Of a DNA stretch of 21,025 bases, positions 13,606 to 20,232 are shown piece after piece. The translations under genes were made by a program, and so were the position numbers. The notes under the pieces are model-generated. The model ran no database searches. It saw only the letters and a program-made list of their open reading frames with translations, and was not told the origin of the DNA. Positions within the stretch are counted from its first letter, which is position 1; every line of letters starts with the position of its first letter. The stretch spans positions 1 through 21,025 of the forward strand of contig JAFACO010000033.1 in the NCBI GenBank assembly GCA_023425485.1, written 5' to 3'. This DNA comes from Bacillota bacterium. GTDB taxonomy: Bacteria > Bacillota > Clostridia > Lachnospirales > Lachnospiraceae.

Positions 13606-15243
13606 ATGAAAAAATTGAGGGTTTTACATTTTCTAATTGTACTTGCATTCCTTGTTACAACTGTGTTCTCGAATTATACTTTTAAAGTATCAGCAGCTTC
13701 CTATGTGTCTTCCATTACAACCGGTACACCTTACATCTTATACAATGCTTACTCTGGTAAAGCACTGCAACCGGCAAATCTTAGCGCAAATAACAACACT
13801 GCCGTGGTTCAGAGCGATTATGCTGGAAATACCGCACAACAATGGTATTTTGACCAAGCTGGAAGTGGGTATTACTATATTCGTAATGTAAGCAGCAGCA
13901 AGGTAATGGACATCAGCGCAAAAAGTACAGCAAATGGCGCAGCTAATATTATATACACCAACAATAGTCAGACCAATCAACAATTTGAATTAATCTCTTA
14001 TAACGGATATTATAAAATTAAAAACAGAAACAGCGGAAAAGTTCTTGAAATATCGGGTTCATCTACCTCGAATGGTGCAGCTTGTGTACAGAATACAGAT
14101 ACCAGTGCTTCCAATCAGCTATTTAGCATCGTAGCTGTAACCTCCAGTGGCGATACTATGGATCAACTTACCCAGAACCAAATCGTAGCAGCAATGGGGG
14201 CTGGCTGGAATCTCGGTAATGCATTGGAAGCGAACTCAAACGGTACACCTAGCGAAACTGCTTGGGGGAATCCAACCATTACAAAAGCTCTCATTACAGC
14301 GGTTAAGAATGCTGGCTTTAAAACAATTCGAATTCCAGTATCATACTTAAGTTATATTGGTGCTTCCCCTAACTATACCATTAACTCTACCTGGCTTGCC
14401 AGAGTAAAAGAAGTCGTAGATTATGCATATAGCCAGGGCTTATATGTTATCATCAATGTCCATGGTGATGGCTACAATTCAGTAACTGGAGGCTGGTTAT
14501 TATGTAATGGCAGCGACCAAACAACTATTAAAGCTAAATACACCAAAGTTTGGCAGCAAATTGCTAATACTTTTAAAGATTACGATGAACACCTTATCTT
14601 TGAGTCCATGAATGAGGTGTTTGATGGTACCTATAGCACACCAAATACGACTTATTATTCTAATATTAATGCCTATAACCAGATATTTGTTGATACCGTA
14701 AGACAGACTGGTGGAAATAACAGCTCCAGATGGCTTTTAATCCCTGGCTGGAATACGGATATTACCTATACAGTGGGTAGTTACGGCTTCCAGATGCCAA
14801 CGGATAACTATCGTTCCAGTGTAGTTCCAAGCACTCAGAAAAGAATTATGGTTTCTGTTCATTACTATGCACCTTGGGATTTCTGTGGTGAAGAATCCAT
14901 GACAATTACTCAGTGGGGTGCATCCTCCACTGACAGCTCTAAGAAATCTACCTGGGGACAGGAAGACTTCCTAACCTCACAATTTAACTCTTTGTATACC
15001 AAATTTACATCTCAGGGATACCCTGTTGTTGTTGGAGAGTTTGGTTCCATCGATAAATCAAATGCTTCCTATAGAGCTGCCTTTGCCTATGCTGTTTCAA
15101 AAGCTTCCAAGCAATATGGCTGCGTGCCGGTAGTATGGGATAATGGTTATAATGGTACCTATGGTTTTGGTTTATTTAACAGATCTACCAATGCTGTAAC
15201 TCAGTCTACCATTATTAGTTCAATCCTTAATGGACTTCAATAA
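13606..15243 (+). CDS. Secreted GH5 endoglucanase (cellulase) with N-terminal ricin-type beta-trefoil lectin domain
   Basis: A 545-residue exported enzyme. The signal peptide (1-30) has a basic start, a hydrophobic core LIVLAFLVTTVF and probable cleavage after VSA. Residues about 38-178 form a ricin-type beta-trefoil (CBM13/RicinB-like) with three repeats, each closing in a QxW-like motif: QQWYF at 78, QQFELI at 125 and QLFSIV at 171. The catalytic domain (about 190-543) shows GAGWNLGNALEAN and ETAWGNP (217-223), typical of GH5 cellulases, H286 in NVHGDG, the acid/base E337 in SMNEVFDG, HYYAPWDF (419-426) and the nucleophile E478 in VVVGEFGS. It would cleave internal beta-1,4 bonds of cellulose or related glucans outside the cell. 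The lectin domain probably binds plant polysaccharide. There is no dockerin, so it acts free rather than in a cellulosome. It is a single-gene unit. Confidence 0.93.
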   Translation: MKKLRVLHFLIVLAFLVTTVFSNYTFKVSAASYVSSITTGTPYILYNAYSGKALQPANLSANNNTAVVQSDYAGNTAQQWYFDQAGSGYYYIRNVSSSKVMDISAKSTANGAANIIYTNNSQTNQQFELISYNGYYKIKNRNSGKVLEISGSSTSNGAACVQNTDTSASNQLFSIVAVTSSGDTMDQLTQNQIVAAMGAGWNLGNALEANSNGTPSETAWGNPTITKALITAVKNAGFKTIRIPVSYLSYIGASPNYTINSTWLARVKEVVDYAYSQGLYVIINVHGDGYNSVTGGWLLCNGSDQTTIKAKYTKVWQQIANTFKDYDEHLIFESMNEVFDGTYSTPNTTYYSNINAYNQIFVDTVRQTGGNNSSRWLLIPGWNTDITYTVGSYGFQMPTDNYRSSVVPSTQKRIMVSVHYYAPWDFCGEESMTITQWGASSTDSSKKSTWGQEDFLTSQFNSLYTKFTSQGYPVVVGEFGSIDKSNASYRAAFAYAVSKASKQYGCVPVVWDNGYNGTYGFGLFNRSTNAVTQSTIISSILNGLQ

Positions 15244-15301
15244 CAATAAGTAAGAAATATCCCCCATTATATAGAATTGAAGCATAAGACCAACGAAAAT
15301 T

Positions 15302-15340
15302 ATAAGGGCGTCCCAAGTATTGTGCTTGAGACGCCCTTAT
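15302..15340. terminator. Bidirectional terminator between cellulase and antiporter genes
   Basis: A 16-bp stem with one mismatch (15302-15317 with 15325-15340) has a 7-base loop and a GGGCGTC core. It lies 58 bases after the cellulase stop and 87 bases beyond the antiporter stop. The T-run is better on the minus strand (AATTTTC). Confidence 0.75.
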
Positions 15341-15427
15341 GACATTCCTACTTCAACAAAAACATAGTAGGGTTTCTGTTCCTTATTTTATAATATCGAA
15401 ACCTGCCAGTATTACCTTAGCTACTAC

Positions 15428-16417
15428 TTATATTGCAGTCATAATCTTATATATAAGATAAATAACGTACGTGAACAAAAGAAAAATACCAGTTCTTCGT
15501 CTAATTTGCTTTCTTGCCCAAGAAACGATAAAAACAAATAGAGTAAGCGCCATCATAACAGCAATATCTACCCATAGTGCCAAATCTGTTGGTATCGGAG
15601 AAATAACCGACGATGCTCCAAGTACCAGAAGAATATTAAAAATGTTACTTCCAATACAGTTTCCCAATACAATATCCGGTTCCTTCTTGACTGCTGCCAT
15701 TATACTCGTAATAAGTTCAGGCATTGTGGTTGCAAGTGCCACTACGGTAAGTCCTATTAATGTTTCGCTTAATCCTAAACTCTGAGCTATCTCAGTACTG
15801 CTTTCTACAGCTAGTTTACCTCCGATAAAGAGACCGATAAGTGAAAGTATAGAGAAAATGACTTTTTTCACAAGACTTTCTTTCTCTGCCTTTTCTACCG
15901 TTTCCTGTGACAATTGATTTCCATCGGCATCTGTATCAATATCTCCCTCTGCATCCGTTAGTATTTTAATAGATCTTTTTGAATCTTTAATGACATAAAT
16001 CATAAATGCAATAAACCCTAATAATAACACTCCCCCATCAATACGTGAGAGCTGACCGTTAACAAAAATCATTGCTATCAAAAGAAACTGTATACCTATT
16101 AACATTGGAATTTCTCGCCTGACAACCGTGTCCTTTACCTGCAAAGGCATTATAATTGCTGAAATTCCTACAATCAGAGCAGTATTTGATAATGAACTGC
16201 CAATCACATTACCTAGTGTAAGCTGATTGGTGTGGGCAACACCAGAAATTATCCCAACTGCAAGTTCTGGTGCACTTGTTCCAAAAGCTACAACGGTAAT
16301 TCCGATAACAAAAGAAGAAATTCCAAACTGTTTTGCTATTTTTGAAGACGAATCAATTAAAACATCTGCACTTTTTACAATCATTATCAACCCTAAAACT
16401 AATAAAATGTATTGCAT
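15428..16417 (-). CDS. CaCA-family calcium/sodium antiporter (YrbG-like)
   Basis: A 329-residue protein with about ten membrane helices in two inverted halves. The alpha repeats that form the cation site are GTSAPELAVG (46-55) and ATTMPELITS (229-238), with E51 and E234; each is followed by GNVIGSSLSNT (69-79) and GNCIGSNIFNI (252-262). Bacterial members exchange calcium for sodium or protons across the cytoplasmic membrane. The central cytosolic loop (about 150-184) is acidic and includes D161-T-D-A-D-G-N-Q-L-S-Q-E172, which has the spacing of an EF-hand calcium loop (see findings). The start at 16417 follows AAAGGGTGAGG closely; the longer frame to 16513 would run through a folded leader. 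An attenuator-like element precedes it at 16467-16536. Confidence 0.9.
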   Translation of the reverse strand: MQYILLVLGLIMIVKSADVLIDSSSKIAKQFGISSFVIGITVVAFGTSAPELAVGIISGVAHTNQLTLGNVIGSSLSNTALIVGISAIIMPLQVKDTVVRREIPMLIGIQFLLIAMIFVNGQLSRIDGGVLLLGFIAFMIYVIKDSKRSIKILTDAEGDIDTDADGNQLSQETVEKAEKESLVKKVIFSILSLIGLFIGGKLAVESSTEIAQSLGLSETLIGLTVVALATTMPELITSIMAAVKKEPDIVLGNCIGSNIFNILLVLGASSVISPIPTDLALWVDIAVMMALTLFVFIVSWARKQIRRRTGIFLLFTYVIYLIYKIMTAI

Positions 16418-16466
16418 TTCCTCACCCTTTCTATATATGAATAATGTACATTTACCAAATGAACTT

Positions 16467-16536
16467 AAAAAGGGCAGAAAACTTCTTACGAAGCTCTCCA
16501 CCCTTAAGCTCAAAATCTTGAAGCAGTTACCTGCCC
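16467..16536 (-). ncRNA. Structured leader RNA, possible attenuator or riboswitch of the antiporter gene
   Basis: On the minus strand GGGCA (16532-16536) pairs with TGCCC (16472-16476) to close a domain of about 65 bases, directly followed by T5 (16467-16471). Inside is a 9-bp stem with two or three G-U pairs capped by a GTAA (GNRA-type) tetraloop (GAGAGCTTC/GAAGTTTTC), plus a smaller hairpin around CTTCAAGATTTTGAG. The antiporter ATG is 50 bases downstream. A closing stem ending in a T-run is the layout of a transcription attenuator. I cannot match it to a known riboswitch class; it lacks the GGGGAGTAG-type motif of yybP-ykoY leaders. Confidence 0.4.
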
Positions 16537-16610
16537 AACCGGATTACTATTTCAACTTACGATAGCTTACACGGTTTTATGTTAAAAATCAAGACAATTA
16601 TTTAGAATCA

Positions 16611-16688
16611 AGCTCGAAAACCTACATTTTCTCGCTGTTTGGTTCTCGCCAAACATGAATATTTAATATTATCATCCTATGATAATAT
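16611..16688. repeat. Three consecutive inverted repeats
   Basis: Within 78 bases are: an interrupted stem, GCTCGAAAA with TTTTCTCGC (about 16611-16634); a perfect 7-bp hairpin, TGTTTGG-TTCTCG-CCAAACA (16636-16655); and a perfect 10-bp repeat, ATATTATCAT-CCT-ATGATAATAT (16666-16688). They lie between the stop of the 765-residue secreted protein (16765) and the antiporter leader. The last may end the upstream transcript, though its T-run is poor; the others may be regulatory. Confidence 0.55.
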
Positions 16689-16764
16689 CACCAACCAGTT
16701 CATTATTTAGTCACTTTAACCAGTACTCTGTCTACTTTTTTACTGCATGTTCCTTTTCAATTAC

Positions 16765-19062
16765 TTAGTACTTTAAGTGCTGAATAGTATATACTTTTCC
16801 TTTTTTAAAATATGCATATACCGTAGATGAACCTCTCTCAAAAACCCATTGAATGCTGCCACTCCAGTTATTTTTTCTGACCGGTGCCCCCCAGGTTGTC
16901 AGAACAACTTCCGCTTCCGTCATACCAACTTTTATTGTGTCTCCAATATATACCATAGTACTGTTAGAGCCACGTTCTGTGCCAAAGGAATCAAGTAAAG
17001 TTACTTTCACTTGCTTACCTGCACTTTGAGCTTTGATTTTAAAGGTAACAGTCTGTGACTTCTTGGTCTGACTCAATTCCTTTTTATATGTATTACTTCC
17101 CACTCTAAGCGTTACAACATCTCCTTTGTTACCATTGGTGCAATTAACGTTAACTGTGGTCGTATTTTTGTAAATAGTTGTTTCAAAATATACATCTCCG
17201 TATTGAGATTCCACCTTCGTATCTACGGTATTAAAATAACCCTCAGGTGAAGTACTTATAACGGAAACACTGCTGCCTGATTTAAAAGCTTTTATATCCA
17301 CTGTGAACTTTCCGCTAGCATTAGCAGTTGCAGTATATTTTTTTCCACCAATTGTAACTACCACTTTTGCTTTCTCTACCGTCGTACCTGTAACTTTGGT
17401 GCTGTTATAATAAATGGTATCAACGTCCAAATCAATCGGCTTATTTACTAATTCTAATGTCTCTGTACATTTATAGCCATCTGCATCCACCAAATTAAGC
17501 GTTACTTTCTGATCCAATTTTTGCTGTGGGAAGCCTATAGAGAAGACGTCATTCTTAACGGTACCTTCATAGGTTTTTCCATTAATAACAACGTTAGCGG
17601 ATTTTAACTTAATATTTCCTTCCTCTGTCCAAATCATGGTTGATATTTCGCCCATAATAAAAGTTGTTTGCAGCTCATACTTGTCCACATAGAGTTTCTT
17701 ATCCTCAATCTTCTTTTTCATAGTTTTAGAATAGGAACCATTCTTTTCTTCAAACCACACTTTAACTTCAGTCCCTATCTTTTGCGTTGGATAAGTAACC
17801 TTTAAGATCTGTTCACTCTTTTTTGAGTAATCGCTATAATAAACTTTATCTCCAATTTGGACACATAATCTTCTAGCAATATCATAAGTGGTGTAACCTG
17901 TTGCCTGTGAGAGATAGATATGCTTCACATAATTTGCATCTTCTATACTATAGGAATTTTCAATCTTTTTCTTTAGGGGTTCGGAAGCGCAACCATGTTC
18001 ATCGTATCCTGTTACCGTTATGCTTACCCCCAATTTCTGTGCTGGATACTCTATTTCAAAATCACCCTTTGCATCTACCTTTGCTTGATATTTATTTTTG
18101 CCAATCTCTGCAACAACATAGGTAATACTTTTGGAATCCTCAGCGACACTGCCAAATACTTTTTTGGGATATGCCATTAACTGATAGCCTTCATTAAGTT
18201 CCAGTTTACATTTTTCAATTTTATAGTCTTTTGGCTTTGTGGAACTTCCATCCTCTGATTCCATCCAAACAGAAACAACTTGCCCTTCCTTTTGCACTGG
18301 ATATTCTAGAATTACTCCGTCCACAAATGCAACACTTTTTCCCAGTGTTGATTGATAGGTAGAGTTACCTATCTTTGCGTATATGATACATCCCTCTGGC
18401 ATCTTGGCATAATTCGTTAACATAGCGGTTCTTGTTAATTTAATTGAAGGTAGCTCTAAATAATCCTCTTCTATGGCTATTTCATCTGTTTCCGTACAAA
18501 AGCCATCCGTTGAGATTATCTGTATTTCCGTATCCACCGCTTGTTTCGGATATGTAATCTTAACGGTATTGTCCTTTTTATTGATAACTCCTTCGTACTT
18601 TTGAAAGTCTATCATAGCGTATACGGAAGTAACATTCTGTCCCCATACCTCACCTATATACATTTTGGGATATGCCTTCCCCCATACTTCAATCTTATCT
18701 TCTGTGATTACATCACTCTCTGTGCTTGTTTGATTACCAGAGGCATCTTGTAAATAAACTGACACATATGTGTCTACATCATAGCCTTTATCAAAGGTCA
18801 ACTCAAAGGTCTGTGTTGCTTTGGTCAAGTTCAAAATTCTCGTAAACGTATTCGCATCCGTTGTAATGTAAGCGGTAACGTTTTGTGCTTTATCGACCCC
18901 CGACACTTTGAGCGTCATTCCATAATGTGTTAAGCTCTGAATATTCAAAGACCAATTATCTGCACCAGCTGCCTGTACAGTGATTACATTTGTATTAATA
19001 CTACTAATAAGAATTACTAACATAAAAATAATACTTAAATATCTTTTTATACTCTTTTTCAT
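16765..19062 (-). CDS. Large secreted repeat protein with C-terminal BamE/SmpA-like domain
   Basis: A 765-residue protein. The signal peptide (about 1-32) is basic then hydrophobic, ending TVQAAGA. The middle consists of beta-rich, bacterial-Ig-like modules. A motif [YF]PxQ plus a basic or glycine residue recurs as YPKQA (171), YPVQK (254), YPAQK (339), YPTQK (424) and FPQQK (511), spaced 83-87 residues. Each copy is followed by a strand and then 'DG..s....k..IE'. A further Ig-like module spans about 545-620. The end (about 708-763) reads IKVGMTEAEVVLTTWGAPVR, then SIQWVFERG, VYAYFKKGKVYTIQ, which fits a SmpA/OmlA/BamE-type fold. There is no LPxTG, SLH or other wall anchor, so it may be free or held non-covalently. 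GGGAGGAAG about ten bases upstream supports the ATG at 19062. Function unknown; an adhesive or cell-surface scaffold is possible. Confidence 0.75.
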   Translation of the reverse strand: MKKSIKRYLSIIFMLVILISSINTNVITVQAAGADNWSLNIQSLTHYGMTLKVSGVDKAQNVTAYITTDANTFTRILNLTKATQTFELTFDKGYDVDTYVSVYLQDASGNQTSTESDVITEDKIEVWGKAYPKMYIGEVWGQNVTSVYAMIDFQKYEGVINKKDNTVKITYPKQAVDTEIQIISTDGFCTETDEIAIEEDYLELPSIKLTRTAMLTNYAKMPEGCIIYAKIGNSTYQSTLGKSVAFVDGVILEYPVQKEGQVVSVWMESEDGSSTKPKDYKIEKCKLELNEGYQLMAYPKKVFGSVAEDSKSITYVVAEIGKNKYQAKVDAKGDFEIEYPAQKLGVSITVTGYDEHGCASEPLKKKIENSYSIEDANYVKHIYLSQATGYTTYDIARRLCVQIGDKVYYSDYSKKSEQILKVTYPTQKIGTEVKVWFEEKNGSYSKTMKKKIEDKKLYVDKYELQTTFIMGEISTMIWTEEGNIKLKSANVVINGKTYEGTVKNDVFSIGFPQQKLDQKVTLNLVDADGYKCTETLELVNKPIDLDVDTIYYNSTKVTGTTVEKAKVVVTIGGKKYTATANASGKFTVDIKAFKSGSSVSVISTSPEGYFNTVDTKVESQYGDVYFETTIYKNTTTVNVNCTNGNKGDVVTLRVGSNTYKKELSQTKKSQTVTFKIKAQSAGKQVKVTLLDSFGTERGSNSTMVYIGDTIKVGMTEAEVVLTTWGAPVRKNNWSGSIQWVFERGSSTVYAYFKKGKVYTIQHLKY

Positions 19063-19142
19063 ATTGTTATTACTTCCTCCCTTTACCCTTTGTCTTATGC
19101 ATAATCTCATACTGTTGATAGCAGAATTTTACACTCAATAAT

Positions 19143-19170
19143 AGAATAAGCAAATTAATATTATTGTCAA
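19143..19170 (-). promoter_or_regulatory. Candidate sigma-A promoter of the secreted repeat protein
   Basis: On the minus strand TTGACA (19165-19170), 16 bases, then TATTCT (19143-19148). The start point would be near 19136, giving a leader of about 75 bases. Confidence 0.45.
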
Positions 19171-19548
19171 CAGCAATAGTTAAATTCTCTCATATTTGTA
19201 CATATTTTGCATTAATATGGCATTAAAAACTACAAAAATTTTGTTTAATAGATAAAACCAAACTTAACTAATTTGAAGAACATTGAAGTAATGGAAATAA
19301 AAATGAAAAAAGAATTAACTGCAAAGGTAATTACAAAGGTAATATAGAACTTTTAGAAAGTTACACTATCTATTAGATATGAGAAGAAAATAGATATGAG
19401 AAAAATCCCCCTACATATGTTTAACTTAGTAAGGGGGCGCACTCTATCTATATGATAACTTCCCATAAAGAAAAAGTCTATATTTTTTTTGCTAGTGGCC
19501 TATACTCTAATAGCTGCAGCAAATATAAAATGATTGGAGTTATATAAG
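19171..19548. other. Spacer between divergent genes
   Basis: About 380 AT-rich bases with no gene I can support. They hold a 12-bp direct repeat TAGATATGAGAA (19374-19385 and 19391-19402), the hairpin at 19407-19437, and the leader of the flavin-reductase-like gene, whose GGAG lies nine bases before its ATG. A TATACT at 19501-19506 may be its -10. Confidence 0.5.
19407..19437 (-). terminator. Orphan terminator-like hairpin
   Basis: CCCCCTAC pairs with GTAAGGGGG (one bulge) around a 14-base loop. On the minus strand the stem is followed by ATTTTTCTC, the layout of an intrinsic terminator. No minus-strand gene ends upstream of it: the next minus-strand gene lies beyond 20233 and the intervening gene is on the plus strand. 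Confidence 0.5.
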
Positions 19549-20094
19549 ATGAAAAAGAAAATAGCAAACGTACCCTTTGGTCCCTATGTAACTGTACTAG
19601 CGGGATCCTTAGTTAATGGAAAGCCAAACTACGCTACCATTGGTGCCTACGGGGTAGTAAGCCAAAAGCCTGTTCTTTACATTTCTCTGAAAAATACTCA
19701 CTGCACAACTGCTGGAGTAATTGAGAATGGGTATTTTAGTGTAAATATTCCCTCAGCTGACTCGATTGAAAAAACTGACTACTGTGGTATTGTGTCAGGC
19801 AGCAAGGTAGATAAATCAGAGATTTTTGAATCCTTTTATGATGAAGTTGCTACTGCACCTCTGATTAAAGATTGTCCTGTTAATTACCTTTGTAAAGTGA
19901 TTCAAACAATACCAATCTTTGATTTTACAATGTTTCTTGGAGAAATTGTTGCGGTATATGCAAAGGAAGACTGTCTTGTTAACAATAAACCCGATGCTTT
20001 AAAAGTTAATCCTATTATCTTAATGGATTCGGGATACTTTGATTTAAAAGATAGGATAGGTTCTGTGTTTAAGGCTTGTAAGGGTAATAGTTAA
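19549..20094 (+). CDS. Flavin reductase-like FMN-binding protein
   Basis: A 181-residue protein of the flavin reductase-like split-barrel family. It opens with MKKKIANVPFGPYVTVLAGS, then PNYATIGAYGVVSQKPVLYI, where these proteins contact FMN. SLKNTHCTTAGVIENGYFSVNIPS (about 51-74) follows, then the conserved YLCKVIQTIPIFDFTMFLGEIVAVYA strand pair, and a C-terminal PIILMDSGYFDL matching the usual 'P......Y..lg'. Members reduce FMN/FAD with NAD(P)H or pass electrons within anaerobic redox systems; the partner here is unknown. The ATG at 19549 is chosen over the TTG at 19534 because GGAG lies nine bases before it. It is a single-gene unit, ended by the repeat at 20153-20225. Confidence 0.85.
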   Translation: MKKKIANVPFGPYVTVLAGSLVNGKPNYATIGAYGVVSQKPVLYISLKNTHCTTAGVIENGYFSVNIPSADSIEKTDYCGIVSGSKVDKSEIFESFYDEVATAPLIKDCPVNYLCKVIQTIPIFDFTMFLGEIVAVYAKEDCLVNNKPDALKVNPIILMDSGYFDLKDRIGSVFKACKGNS

Positions 20095-20152
20095 TTTTAA
20101 GGGTTAATCTATCAAGCTGAAAGTATCTATCCATGCTAATTAAATTACATTA

Positions 20153-20225
20153 GAGGTGCTGTTGCAAATGTCTACTATGTTTAGTGAACAGATAATATAT
20201 ATTTATCTTTTTGCAACAGCACCTC
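20153..20225. repeat. 73-base element with 16-bp perfect terminal inverted repeats
   Basis: GAGGTGCTGTTGCAAA (20153-20168) and its exact complement (20210-20225) enclose 41 AT-rich bases. Within these, ACTA-TGTT-TAGT and AGATAA-TATATAT-TTATCT form two smaller hairpins, so the RNA or single strand folds as a three-way junction. It lies between the convergent flavin-reductase-like and hydrolase genes, eight bases from the hydrolase stop, and may act as a bidirectional terminator. No clear target duplication flanks it. Confidence 0.85.
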
Positions 20226-20232
20226 CAAGATT

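Noticed and set aside
16467..16536. The antiporter leader as a yybP-ykoY manganese, fluoride or ydaO riboswitch
   Set aside because: None of the conserved blocks I know for those classes is present. It is kept only as an unassigned structured leader.
16227..16565. A plus-strand frame opposite the antiporter start, and extension of the antiporter to 16513
   Set aside because: The plus frame is a shadow of the conserved alpha-repeat region. The extension lacks a ribosome site and would translate the folded leader.
17901..18180. Plus-strand frames inside the large secreted protein gene
   Set aside because: They lie opposite clear repeat modules of the minus-strand protein and have no initiation signals.
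19291..19347. An 18-codon plus-strand ORF beginning at an ATG
   Set aside because: There is no convincing ribosome site, the composition is low-complexity, and there is no sign of conservation.
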